Counted from the stretch's first letter, positions 10,401 to 18,636 are shown. The stretch is 27,263 nt of DNA from a virus (IMGVR_UViG_3300032213_002318:1-27263); one strand, 5' to 3'. Notes: generated from the letters alone by a model not told the origin. Numbers and translations: made by a program.

Positions 10401-10662
10401 TAATATCTTGACCAGAGAAAGTTGAAGCAATATTTAAATAAGCGGTATTCTGAATAACAATAGAACCACCAGTTACAATAGAACCGGTTTTAAAAATGTG
10501 ATCACCAAACTTTTTGATTTGATCTTGTAAAGTTGTTTGAAGTTGTGTTAATTCACGTGCTTGAACAGCATTGCCTGGTTTAAACAATGTACGATAATAG
10601 TTTTTATTATCGTTAAAATCATCATTATATGGATCAACATTAAAATTCGTATCTAGTGCCAT
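4426..10662 (-). CDS. Giant baseplate/tail-fibre structural protein, DUF4815-type, 2078 aa
   Basis: The N-terminus (YYRTLFKPGNAVQARELTQLQ, about residues 22-42, then QDQI-KFGDHIF) matches my knowledge of the DUF4815 family of phage structural proteins. Other recognisable points are a conserved INPFNIVNYIG segment (about 1120), a DPLAQTFLINP segment (about 1564) followed by a beta domain, and a LLPGEHSFVLVS strand. Two similar short modules carrying an SRII-x-x-Y or SSVI-x-x-Y segment followed by (T/V)ATV or VATI (about 474-519 and 1414-1459) and a GxGY module (about 1848-1930) appear to be inserted. The gene lies directly after gp8, where T4 has gp9 and gp10, so it may connect fibres to the baseplate rim. 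AAGG lies 8 bases ahead of the ATG. The function is inferred; the size and DUF4815 start are seen. Confidence 0.75.
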   Translation of the reverse strand: MALDTNFNVDPYNDDFNDNKNYYRTLFKPGNAVQARELTQLQTTLQDQIKKFGDHIFKTGSIVTGGSIVIQNTAYLNIASTFSGQDINYINFDKQTIANAANTKRAYILKSYSADTATGQPITFVINQMYGEPFTTNETIYTQNSDPTVVTYYANTASANPTGNNQTFSINEGVIYYDGFFVKVQPQSVAIDKYVRDGNAIVGFTVTEDIIDFTEDTTLLDPAQGSSNFQAPGADRYKIFMTLETRPIGSTDLTKFVEMAVVEGGVPLKVVQTPIYAGVADEFARRTFDESGDYVIKNFDIAITDSVANSAFANISLGSGKAYIKGYEFATGQPVIITVPKPRTTVAVNNHRINSDYGYYVFANGMFGNFPTNQYGTIELSALNTGQIVSYLSGGATGNYSNAVIGTARIKLSSFYAAAGNTSDSNNYIYKVFLTDINTRSIGANNGYGINARAGGTTTTIVLPDLFPANNDVYKGMSIRMVAGTPINNPGDNTSRIITEYTGSTQTATVDRPFSAATGVNHRFIIDAKFDSVESFVSRSGSIRLASANVSPLSKNETIGTPPTSIVSTGGAFQPTQVADSKSEPLLIRIGDANIADNTISDFSYAYRRLYQTVTFTAGVSQTLSLGTGESLQAATTTSAKQQYYQVIVTTPGTSFYHAGQTVPSQAVTVSTSARTITVDNGGNMTANIYAVVNASNPSLKVKTFIKANTQLVDPAWGIPSGTVLSVFGSGASGNTSANVAINDGQTIISESIVVKTPGVAQYLYVTDVHSINAIFDLNGANLTQANYNTAIASASANVTSRYYLNTGQKDSYYDWSSIVLKPGQNAPRGPLVVRYNRFSSSGSGYFSVDSYTRLGSQQNGGLGIEYGEIPIFTSQEGLNIPLRDFLDFRPVRINATTTARANNFILDVDEAVLGPKISEPGLDIITDYEYYLPRIDRVVLNKNRQFQVLQGVPSLTPVSPVEPDDAMTLYILSYPAYLTFTSATSIQTFNNRRYTMRDIGRLDRRIQNLELYTSLSIAELATINKNDRTIRDAVGLSRPKNGIFVDSFTDKDGAFITLPDFDAAIDIVSRECRGSYNIASTKIFSNNSIANFNVEINGPLLMLASSNTSFVTQNRASKTMNINPFNIVNYIGTVKMDPPSDVWHSTTRVEAQNIDLSGGEAARDAWSSIQSTTWGAWNTSWTTTEEVLSRGPQIGETVNTNQRWSGNLLLADQERTFLQTVRETQTLDASRSGILAQIVPQQLSQSFGDRLIDFSIINYMRSINVLVTAEKFKPFTTLYAFFDNVNVDDKIAKINRFEMFDNNLEYQTQLSNQEVVTFYNVSSNTGLIATDTIIGTGGIVLTANNNAFITNMAPDPTFGSWAACATNGIWVKGNITGKTYRVNKWYHNTGRANAATTTSITLAFSAGGASDTADYVGQTLYIVNGTGKGQSSVITNYDSSTRVATITGSWSTQPDATSVYTIGLLKTTAEGATAGTFLVPEDTFRTGEKVLRLIDDSGNNIENSRTNGDFNFFSSGTVDTRQETSVTVFTPTVQRTTVNESFSASTSSIKTTTSTDVERNVVIGWYDPLAQTFLINPNQYNQGVIIDSVRVCFKTKDLTEPVTCQIRPVVNGYPSSSVIYPFAEKTLTPDKVKTVTVPDVTDPNKYTEFKFDVPILLLPGEHSFVLVSNSNGYECFIAEIGETDLRTSVKISEQPYTGSLFLSQNGSTWNAEQLSDIMFSIQKRVFTEGTGVGFFETDLSEYSSNTVFDVLQLMSTDAVVANTAVQYDFVSEMVTGGQHPLLPIVPNQDYECDDGYGRRLLSTTTGNNTFQLRVSMRSSNKDISPMIDINRLNLLTIENKINNLPLQNTGFIITNGGSGYSGNADVTLSYPTGTPGQGAGGAAIGVVESGVLRRIELTNPGTGYITSPTVTINASGGTTATVVYNGEDKSTGGNAAIRYITKKIALTPGFEAGDLRVYMDAHRPAGSGILVYYKLLSDSDSSLIEDNNFNLMVESPTTQNFVSQDKYDYSELTFAPGTYGSGRFDNKILYTSSNGSQYRDFSVFLIKVVMFGTSTVDVPRIAQFRVIALPSSTIESS

Positions 10663-10672
10663 TTATTAACCT

Positions 10673-12244
10673 TTAGAATCTTACAATAAGTTTGATATTT
10701 TCAGCCTGACCTTCTGTTCGTGTCGTCTTTACTGCATTCTCTGTATAAAGAATGTCTCCAGAATATGGCTCAAATTCTGGATTTTGAACTGTTACAACCA
10801 ATCTATCTGACACACCTGAACTTGCGCCCCTTAATGGTGCACCAGTTTGGAATGTTCCTCTTACATTTGTCAGTCTTACTTGACTTGAGGTTTGATCAAG
10901 AATATTACCATGAGCAACTGTATTTGCGGTAGAAGTATCATTAGGCAAACCTTGATATGCGAACTCGTCGATGCTGTAAACTGAACCTGCCACCAAAGTT
11001 AGAACAGTTGCCTGTGAAATTACAGAATTGGCATTTAATGTACTAACTACTGTATTTTGACCATATTTATGCGGGTTTATCATAACCCCATACTGTCTAA
11101 ACGTAGTATTTGCTGGTATCTTGCCATTTTCAGTCGAATCAATTTCACCAATTCTAGACACTACCATTACGCTGTTTGAGCCTAATTCTCTTGCTGGATT
11201 ATAGCCATGACCATATTTCATATCACGAATTACACGAATTGATGCATTACTTCCTGTTCCATAAACAAAAGCATTTGCTCTGCTATAACCAATTCCGATA
11301 GTTGTCACAGTAACTTTTGTTATGAAACCATTGGAATTAATGGTTGGTGATGCTACGGCACCTGTTCCGTCGCCATCGATGTAAATTCTAGTGGTTAAAG
11401 CAATTTGATTTGCTGTTGTATTTCCGCCACCCGCCGTTGTTGTGGATGTTGATAAGAAGATGTTGCTATTTGGAACATCTACTCTTGTAATAAAAGTGCC
11501 CGGAGCAATACCAGTACCAGAAACAAACATGTTAGCGGCAACGTTTGTGGTATTTGCCAATGTTAAAGTCGTACAACCCGATGAGAAAAATGGAATAACT
11601 GCCACATTATTATTATAATACCCACTTCCGGTGTTTGCAACGACCATTGTTGTCAGTTCACCCGCAATCACACCGATAGGATTAACTCCATAATCCAATT
11701 GCACTATACTTGCTGGAACAGGAATCCAATCGGCAGATAAGAACTTGTTTGATGGTTTAACATTAAACATATACTTCCAAATATAACCATCGGAAGTAGC
11801 GATATTACCATTTGAAGATGTGTAATCTCCGGTTGGCTCTACTGTAGAATTTGCAGAAACGTTGTTCGACAAACACTTATACACATTTCTTTGTGATGTG
11901 TACACGTACATGGGTTTCACATTCATTGATGTATTACCAGTCAACAATGAATCTAACGCCACTAAATCATCATATTGTTTGTATTTTGTATTTGCCGTCC
12001 ACGTAATTTTAGGAATCACAAGTTCAACATCATTGCCCGTAATTCTCTTGGCGGCAATCATGTTTTCCCAGATCAACTTCTCATCATTAACTGAATCTAC
12101 AGTTATGGTTGGATTTGCTTCATTTGCATATGGCAAATGATTGCCAATATAAACATATCCAACTTCTGGTGCCGGTTCATAAAATGATTCTTTGAACTGC
12201 ACCGCAGTAATATATGATATTTTTTTAGACGTAACTGATGGCAT
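10673..12244 (-). CDS. 8: Baseplate wedge subunit gp8
   Basis: This 523-residue protein is longer than T4 gp8 (334 aa). Conserved landmarks match T4 gp8 as I recall it: an early YIG-HLPY segment followed by a short gap and LIWENM, a V-PK-TW segment, STVEPTGDY then DGYIWKYMFNV (about 150-162), and a C-terminal YSGDILYTENAVKTTRT with a closing IKLIVRF. Residues about 200-338 are extra: a GxGY beta module that is itself interrupted (about 218-285) by a second module with SGTGIAPGTFITRV. gp8 sits in the wedge and contacts gp7 and gp10 in T4. It follows gp7 by 15 bases. No good Shine-Dalgarno is seen; an ATAAATA motif lies 6 bases before the ATG. Confidence 0.85.
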   Translation of the reverse strand: MPSVTSKKISYITAVQFKESFYEPAPEVGYVYIGNHLPYANEANPTITVDSVNDEKLIWENMIAAKRITGNDVELVIPKITWTANTKYKQYDDLVALDSLLTGNTSMNVKPMYVYTSQRNVYKCLSNNVSANSTVEPTGDYTSSNGNIATSDGYIWKYMFNVKPSNKFLSADWIPVPASIVQLDYGVNPIGVIAGELTTMVVANTGSGYYNNNVAVIPFFSSGCTTLTLANTTNVAANMFVSGTGIAPGTFITRVDVPNSNIFLSTSTTTAGGGNTTANQIALTTRIYIDGDGTGAVASPTINSNGFITKVTVTTIGIGYSRANAFVYGTGSNASIRVIRDMKYGHGYNPARELGSNSVMVVSRIGEIDSTENGKIPANTTFRQYGVMINPHKYGQNTVVSTLNANSVISQATVLTLVAGSVYSIDEFAYQGLPNDTSTANTVAHGNILDQTSSQVRLTNVRGTFQTGAPLRGASSGVSDRLVVTVQNPEFEPYSGDILYTENAVKTTRTEGQAENIKLIVRF

Positions 12245-12250
12245 AATTTT

Positions 12251-12257
12251 TATTTAT
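12251..12257 (-). promoter_or_regulatory. ATAAATA late-promoter-like motif directly before gp8
   Basis: The minus strand reads CATAAATAAA between the gp7 stop and the gp8 ATG. With T4 late spacing, transcription would begin at about 12244-12245, on the start codon itself. It would then give a leaderless message, or the match could be a chance A/T-rich start region. Confidence 0.35.
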
Positions 12258-12259
12258 GA

Positions 12260-15200
12260 CTACTTAAAGATAACTGCTGTTTGTGCATTTGCTGTTTGTG
12301 TCCAGTTTGTTTTATTAGGTACGATTATTGCGCCAGCACCAGCAGAGTTAGGAATAACATTTGGCGTATAATAATAGTTACCTGGATTATTTATTGTGAC
12401 TTTTCTGACTGCTCCATTGCCAGAATAAACTTCAATAGAAGCGTTTGCTGCCGTGTTTCTGCCAGTAAATCCTACAGAAATAACTGCATTTGTTTGAGAG
12501 TTGGCCACAGTTGCTATTGTCAGCACAGCATTTGTATAAACGTTACTATTTGCCGTGACAGTTACAGAAGCAGTTTGTCCAACATTTACTGCTGTCGTTA
12601 TTGTCGATAGATTAGCAATGTTGGTTGTATTTGCATTGTATCCAATTTGGAAAGTTGCGTTCGAAGGATTTTGTAATTGTCCTGTTGCGGGATTCAATAT
12701 ACCCACAACTATAATATCAGCACCGTTTGCATATAGACCAACATCTCGTATAGTTGTTGATGTAATAACACCACCTGTCACATTCGCAAACGCATTTGCC
12801 GCACGATTTGCTGTTCCCTGAGTCGTTGAAAATACGATGTAACCATTTACATATGCACCACCACCAGTCAAAGTTAATGCTTGAGTTATTGAAACTGGCG
12901 TAATGTTTGTCGTAACGTTTGATGGCGGTGTGCGATATAAACCGGCATGATTTACTGTGATTGTTCGAATAACCCCATTTGACGCAAACACTTCATAAGA
13001 AACATTTGCTGGTATAACTGGATCACCACCAGTAAATACAAGTTGTCCATTGGCCAGAGCAACGCCATTGTATGTTACAGAATTAGCAGCAACAGAAACA
13101 ACTGAAACTGGTGATGTATTCAGAACAGCAGTTGGTGTTGTTGAATAACGACCCGGATCGACAATTGTAACTTTACGAATTTGACCATCTACAGAGTTAA
13201 TTTGAACTGTACCCGATCCAACATAGAAAGATGCATTTCCAGAATTTGCGGTTACAGTTGGCACACCGGTATACAATCCGTTTGCAAAAATTACCACATT
13301 TACAACTGCTCCAACGTCATTTACATACATTCTGGCATTTGCGGGTATTATTTCAGCATTACCATTTGATGTTGCAAATCTAATGTAACTGTTTACGCCA
13401 TAAGAAAGACCATTGGCCGTAATAGCCATTATCTGATTTGAACCCGGTGGGAATGTTTCGATTGCAACGACGGCAGGTCGTACTGGATTACCTCCAGAGA
13501 ATGTTAACACGCCGTTCGAGTGACCGTTACCTTTGCTTGTTACTGTAATGGCAGAAATTACCACGTTTGGACTTGTGTTTAGCGTGGCGGTAGGACTTGA
13601 TTGATATAATCCAGAGTCATTGATCGTCAGTGTTTTAATTGCGCCATTGCTTGGATAAACTTCGACAGCAACATTAGCATCACGTAATGGACCACCACCA
13701 GAAAATACTAACCAACCATTTGAATATCCTTCACCACGGGACACGATTGAAATTCCATTTGCATATAACACACGGTGTGGATTACTATCAGGTATAGCAA
13801 CAGGAGTATTCGAATACAGTCCGCCACTCACAAGTGTTAATGTACGAATTGCACCATTAGAAGCAAAAACTTCAACGTTAGCCACAGCAGCGATTGCTTC
13901 GTCTGTGCCAGAGAAAGTAACAAATCCATTTTCGTAACCAGAACCGGCCGCTGTAATTGTAAGACTTGTTACTTGACCACCGCCACCAGAGAACACAAGA
14001 TAACCGTTTGAATATCCAGAGCCAGCATTAGCAATTCTCAGATTTGATATATTAGATGATGTCAATAATACTGTATTGCTTAATATCGTATTAATTGTTC
14101 GGAGTTCACCATTAACGGCTATGCTGTTGCCTATTGACAATATACCTAAACTATTTGCAATATTGTATTTTGTGCTGTTACCAGTGACACTTACTCTGCC
14201 ATTTCCAACATTTACTGTGCCGGAAATTGTATTGCCTACATCAAAAGAATCAACAGAAACGTCTGTCAACTCAATCAAATCTTGTTTATTATAATATGAG
14301 TAATTTACAAGACCAACTGGATGTAAAAGTTCTTGCAATAATTTTTTATATAAACTAAATTCAACACTCGAAGAAATTACATAAGAATAATCTACATAAA
14401 AATCTTCGCCCTGTAGTTTTCTTTCAAATGAAGAGATAATAGAATCGGATGTTAACCAACGACCCTCTCCAGAAGAATATGAACGTTCAATTTCAGCAAT
14501 CGCTGTTGCAGATCCATCTCCACCAGAAATACTTACAATTGGATTATATTCATAACCCGAACCAGGATTTACCACTTTAATGGAGATAATTTGACCGTTA
14601 GCACCAAAACCGGTTGCAGATAATCTTTCACCATCACCAATTAAAGAATCAATTTGTATATTGGCACCAGATCCTGTTGTGGATGATACACTAATAGATG
14701 GAAAATTATTTTGTGTGTAACCATAACCACCTAATGGCCAACGATTATAAACGCCAAGTTTTTTACTTGATGCTGTATGTGTAAATGTGGAAGATACAAC
14801 TGCTGTCGTATCGGTTGGTCTAGATGTAACTATTCTTGATTCATTATTAATGTCAACAATATCGCCATTTTTTAAATCTTGCGTAAAAAATGTTCCTGTG
14901 CCAGTAATTTCATTACACGCAGCACTAACGGACACTGTACCACGAACACGTGAGTTTGCTGAAGAAACTCGAAGAATATAACCGTTGGCGGCAACTCTAG
15001 AAACTGTTGCTGCTGCCATTTGACCATATGTGCCTAATGGATTTGGACCAAATACAACTTCATCTCCGACTCTGTAATTTAATCCACCGTCATTAATTTT
15101 GTAACGGCCAATAGATTGTAAACTTTTTGAGAATCTGGGAGGATTAACAGCACCAATGGCAACATTTGAGTTGCCGTATTCTGCACCAGCAGCATCCAGT

Positions 15201-16579
15201 TTAACAAAATCTTTTTCCGTTAATGTAATAATTGAGGAAAGAACTCTTACGTTGGTAATTGGTCCAGCCTGAACTGTGACATAATTTAGAGCATCAGCGA
15301 TTGTATTAGCAGCACTAAGATTTGCTTTTCCAAACACTGTACCCCAATTCGAACTGTTTACATAAACTGTTCCATCAACATTTAGACTTAAATTTGCAAC
15401 AACATCCGGAGATATGGTAAATGAATTCGCAGCATTGGCACCAGTTGCATCAATTCCATCAACCACAGCGATCATTGTTGTGAGTGGACTATTTCCTGAA
15501 ACTGAAATTGGAGAAGAAATAGAAAAAATAGCACCGCCATGGTGAACCGAAACACTGTCAACTTTACCACTAAAAACACGTTCAACTGTACCAAAGGCGT
15601 TTACTGACGCATTTCCACCAGTTACCGTGACAACATCGCCTACACTATAATTATTACCAGAATTAACTGGATTTAATTTTCTTACAATTGAGAACGTTGA
15701 TGCACGAATGTCAATTGATATGTTATTAATTTCATCATTAATTGGTATCGTTACTTGTTCACCATTTAAAAAAGAACCTCTTAATGATTTTTGATCAATC
15801 AAAAGTTCGATCGGCAAACCAAGATTAAGTACGTCGGAAATAGTTCTTTTATTGGCAGTTTCAATAATCGCAAATGCTTTTGACGTAATTCCTGTTACTT
15901 TACGATTTTCAAGTAAATTAAAATCGAAGTTGTTATATGTCGCCAAAATTTCAGAACCATTTGAGGGTGCTGTAACAAAATTTAATCGGCGATATTCTTT
16001 GTTGACAAAATAATCAATATTAGGCGTTTTAAGAACACCATTTACGAATACTGAAAACTCATCTGGCGAAACGATCTGTGCAAGATAAAATGTCTTTGTC
16101 GTGCCATTGCCAACATAACGACTTGAGATGTTAGGATTAACTTTAAGTGAACTATCTATTTGCCAATCACTTGCTGATGCACGAAGAACATTATTTTTAG
16201 GTAATATAATGTCAGGATCTTCACCGAATATAAGTTGAAATAATAACTTAAATGAACTCTCGTTACCTTTTGATCGATAAAGATTTGATAGATGTTTAAA
16301 TAAGAGCGCCTTATTTGACTGAACATCAAGCGGAACAAGAGCAGCATACGTGTTATAAAAATTAATTTCAAAATCATCTATAGACGTATCAACATCAGAA
16401 ATTTCTCTTAGTGATTTTGCTTTTGTGACTAAGTTATTAGACGTTGGTGATGCGCCGCTCTGTTCCAAGAATTCATAATACGCTTCTAAAAACGTAATGA
16501 ATTTTGGATATTCATCTCTGACGAATTCTGGTAACTGTTTGTTAACCAGTATCGATGTTTTTAAATCTTTAAATGACAT
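12260..16579 (-). CDS. 7: Baseplate wedge protein gp7-like, 1439 aa, with C-terminal repeat extension
   Basis: Residues about 15-130 (FVRDEYPKFITFLEAYYEFLE, then YRSKGNESSFKLLFQLIFGED) resemble the C-terminal part of T4 gp7, where a similar EAYIQYL then STKGIEASYKFLFKVLY segment occurs. Residues about 735-770 (SLYKKLLQELLHPVGLVNYS) resemble a later T4 segment with FVHPVGF. The N-terminal half of T4 gp7 therefore appears absent. Residues 130-735 are beta-rich. Residues about 848-1430 are degenerate repeats with GYSNG-LVFSGG and SNGAI-TLTI signatures. The place between gp6 and gp8 fits gp7, the central wedge organiser. The ATG overlaps the gp6 stop (TAATG). A neutral name, virion structural protein, is the fallback. 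Confidence 0.75.
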   Translation of the reverse strand: MSFKDLKTSILVNKQLPEFVRDEYPKFITFLEAYYEFLEQSGASPTSNNLVTKAKSLREISDVDTSIDDFEINFYNTYAALVPLDVQSNKALLFKHLSNLYRSKGNESSFKLLFQLIFGEDPDIILPKNNVLRASASDWQIDSSLKVNPNISSRYVGNGTTKTFYLAQIVSPDEFSVFVNGVLKTPNIDYFVNKEYRRLNFVTAPSNGSEILATYNNFDFNLLENRKVTGITSKAFAIIETANKRTISDVLNLGLPIELLIDQKSLRGSFLNGEQVTIPINDEINNISIDIRASTFSIVRKLNPVNSGNNYSVGDVVTVTGGNASVNAFGTVERVFSGKVDSVSVHHGGAIFSISSPISVSGNSPLTTMIAVVDGIDATGANAANSFTISPDVVANLSLNVDGTVYVNSSNWGTVFGKANLSAANTIADALNYVTVQAGPITNVRVLSSIITLTEKDFVKLDAAGAEYGNSNVAIGAVNPPRFSKSLQSIGRYKINDGGLNYRVGDEVVFGPNPLGTYGQMAAATVSRVAANGYILRVSSANSRVRGTVSVSAACNEITGTGTFFTQDLKNGDIVDINNESRIVTSRPTDTTAVVSSTFTHTASSKKLGVYNRWPLGGYGYTQNNFPSISVSSTTGSGANIQIDSLIGDGERLSATGFGANGQIISIKVVNPGSGYEYNPIVSISGGDGSATAIAEIERSYSSGEGRWLTSDSIISSFERKLQGEDFYVDYSYVISSSVEFSLYKKLLQELLHPVGLVNYSYYNKQDLIELTDVSVDSFDVGNTISGTVNVGNGRVSVTGNSTKYNIANSLGILSIGNSIAVNGELRTINTILSNTVLLTSSNISNLRIANAGSGYSNGYLVFSGGGGQVTSLTITAAGSGYENGFVTFSGTDEAIAAVANVEVFASNGAIRTLTLVSGGLYSNTPVAIPDSNPHRVLYANGISIVSRGEGYSNGWLVFSGGGPLRDANVAVEVYPSNGAIKTLTINDSGLYQSSPTATLNTSPNVVISAITVTSKGNGHSNGVLTFSGGNPVRPAVVAIETFPPGSNQIMAITANGLSYGVNSYIRFATSNGNAEIIPANARMYVNDVGAVVNVVIFANGLYTGVPTVTANSGNASFYVGSGTVQINSVDGQIRKVTIVDPGRYSTTPTAVLNTSPVSVVSVAANSVTYNGVALANGQLVFTGGDPVIPANVSYEVFASNGVIRTITVNHAGLYRTPPSNVTTNITPVSITQALTLTGGGAYVNGYIVFSTTQGTANRAANAFANVTGGVITSTTIRDVGLYANGADIIVVGILNPATGQLQNPSNATFQIGYNANTTNIANLSTITTAVNVGQTASVTVTANSNVYTNAVLTIATVANSQTNAVISVGFTGRNTAANASIEVYSGNGAVRKVTINNPGNYYYTPNVIPNSAGAGAIIVPNKTNWTQTANAQTAVIFK
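12290..14040 (-). repeat. Degenerate repeat array in the C-terminal region of gp7-like protein
   Basis: At least five units of about 65-110 residues share a G-(Y/H)-SNG-x-L-x-FSGG start, an (A/V)NV-VEV segment, SNGAI(R/K)TLTI, GLY-x-x-x-P and often LNTSP. Units at 13640-13740 and 13460-13560 are clear, as is one near 12910-13070. DNA identity is low, so these are old protein-level repeats. Confidence 0.65.
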
Positions 16580-18636
16580 TATACAGTTTCTAGCGTTGTG
16601 CTAATTGATGTTGGATCGTTTTCATCAATTGAAATAATTGTATTTTTAGATGAAGAAATAATTCCTTTTTCCGATTCAATACTCAAACGAATGTCTCCAT
16701 CGACAGATTGAACGCCTTTGATGAAAATATTTGTAATTGTAACTATGCCCGCATCATAATCAATTGTTCCGGCGTTCTCATCAACAATCTGACGTTGTGC
16801 AAATGAATCATAATAAACTGTACGAATTGTGCCTGTACGACCATCAATAATTGCCGTTGCAGTTGCGCCTGAACCACCACCACCAGTAATAGTCACGGTA
16901 GCACGTGTGTAATCAATACCACGATTTTCTATGCTGATAGACTCGACTGAACCATTTACGATTCGAGCAATTGCATTTGCTCCATTACCATCACCCTCAA
17001 TTGTAATTTTAGGTGGTGACGTATAACCTGCGCCAGGATTTGTTACTTGAATAGAGGAGATACCGGAAAATGATTGAGGCACTTCATCAAACTGAACTTC
17101 ACGATCTATTCCAGAAGAATCAGGAACAGTAAAAGAAGTGGATGTTAATCTATTGCCAATAGTTCCTCTACGCAGAGGTAAATTAAAATAAATTGTGTAA
17201 GGCGTAGAAGCATTTGTTATTGGAGTAAATCTTTTTTGCAGACGAACTGAGATGTTTGATCCTAAAATTGAATTTGGGTCAACATTATCAACAGCATCTT
17301 GTACTTTAGATACAATGAACTGTGCGCCAAATTTATCCAAGAATGTTGTTTTATAATTTAAAATGGCATTTCGTATTGCACTTTTCAGTTGTACATCAGT
17401 TAAAGTAGTTTTCTTTGGATTATATGTAACATCGGATGAAACCAGTAAATACAAAAATTCCGGATCACGAATCACCGACTGTATGGCAACAATGGCTTTT
17501 GGTTTGATTAATTCATCAACAATTCTTTGTTTTTCTACATCAGACAAGAAATAGTTTTCTTTTGGTTTAAGTGCAATATACACAATACCAAATTTTGGTG
17601 GAAACTCATCTTCGCCACCCCACACGGAAACGGAATCTATTGATGGATAATTCTTTTGAATATATGTTTCATAATCTTTAAATGTTACCAAACGATTTTG
17701 TGTTGCATACTGAAGTGGGGCAGCAAATTTAATATTATCAACAGACTCACGCTCTGTGCCACCTGACGCTTCATTTATAGGGGTAATCAGAAAATTTGAG
17801 CGTGAAGTATTCAAAGAATCTGTTAAAGGATTTGTTGCGACAAAATTATTTGCTTTGTTCGCAGCAGTTCCGTTTGTAACAAGATATGTTACATTGACCA
17901 CTGAACCATCTGGAATTTTTTTACCAATTACATTATCACCAAAATAAATTTCGTACTTTTGATTTCTGCCCTCTTGTAAATAAAAAACTTCAGACTGTGT
18001 AGATGTATTACTTGAATCGGAAGCGTATGTATAAACAAATGTCTCAGTGTTTGTTGATGAGGGCTGCACTGAAACTGTAATTGTGGTTGTGTCAATATCA
18101 GAATCTGGTAGAATAAAAATCTGTTTAGGATTCGTAGCATCATTATGATTAAAAGAATAAGATGCTAACTGCCCCTCATATATGGGCAAATTAAAAAGTG
18201 TGAACGATGTGTTTGATTTTGTAACAGTAGTTTCATTCAATGTTACAAATGAATAACTAACACCATCTATATCGTTAGATAAAAATCTAAAGCCTTTTGG
18301 TACAGTTAATGTTGATTCAGTGGTCGTGTTCGTGTTGACTTCAAGATTAATAATTGCACGTGGTGCTTTTCTGGAATAGGGTAAATAACCCAAAGCCTTT
18401 GCATGTGACACAACAGAATCACGCAGTAATGCTGTATCCATAAAGGCTTCATTAGCAACCATATTTAAATAGTATGCTTGATAATGTGTATTATAAGCCA
18501 AGATATCAAGTAAAACGGATAAACCTGATCCTTCAAAATCATAATCGGTAAATTCCGATTGTTGATTTAAAAATGTTTTTAAATTTTCCTTGATTGTATC
18601 AAAATCAAGTTCCGTTACTCTTAGTCTATCTGCCAT
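16579..18636 (-). CDS. 6: Baseplate wedge subunit gp6 (baseplate-J-like)
   Basis: At 685 residues it is close to T4 gp6 (660). The N-terminus (LDFDTIKENLKTFL, then DYDFEGSGLSVLLDILAYNTHY, and ANEAFMDTALLRDSVVSHAK before LGYLP) is characteristic of gp6 and baseplate-J wedge proteins, which dimerise to form the ring joining the six wedges. Residues about 290-480 hold the usual central and C-terminal wedge segments (for example GGTERESVDNIKFAAPL and FKDYETYIQ). Residues about 524-606 carry a GxGY beta module that I do not recall in T4 gp6. It lies immediately after gp25 and overlaps the gp7 start by one base, the order expected for a T4-type wedge operon. There is no strong ribosome site. Confidence 0.9.
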   Translation of the reverse strand: MADRLRVTELDFDTIKENLKTFLNQQSEFTDYDFEGSGLSVLLDILAYNTHYQAYYLNMVANEAFMDTALLRDSVVSHAKALGYLPYSRKAPRAIINLEVNTNTTTESTLTVPKGFRFLSNDIDGVSYSFVTLNETTVTKSNTSFTLFNLPIYEGQLASYSFNHNDATNPKQIFILPDSDIDTTTITVSVQPSSTNTETFVYTYASDSSNTSTQSEVFYLQEGRNQKYEIYFGDNVIGKKIPDGSVVNVTYLVTNGTAANKANNFVATNPLTDSLNTSRSNFLITPINEASGGTERESVDNIKFAAPLQYATQNRLVTFKDYETYIQKNYPSIDSVSVWGGEDEFPPKFGIVYIALKPKENYFLSDVEKQRIVDELIKPKAIVAIQSVIRDPEFLYLLVSSDVTYNPKKTTLTDVQLKSAIRNAILNYKTTFLDKFGAQFIVSKVQDAVDNVDPNSILGSNISVRLQKRFTPITNASTPYTIYFNLPLRRGTIGNRLTSTSFTVPDSSGIDREVQFDEVPQSFSGISSIQVTNPGAGYTSPPKITIEGDGNGANAIARIVNGSVESISIENRGIDYTRATVTITGGGGSGATATAIIDGRTGTIRTVYYDSFAQRQIVDENAGTIDYDAGIVTITNIFIKGVQSVDGDIRLSIESEKGIISSSKNTIISIDENDPTSISTTLETV

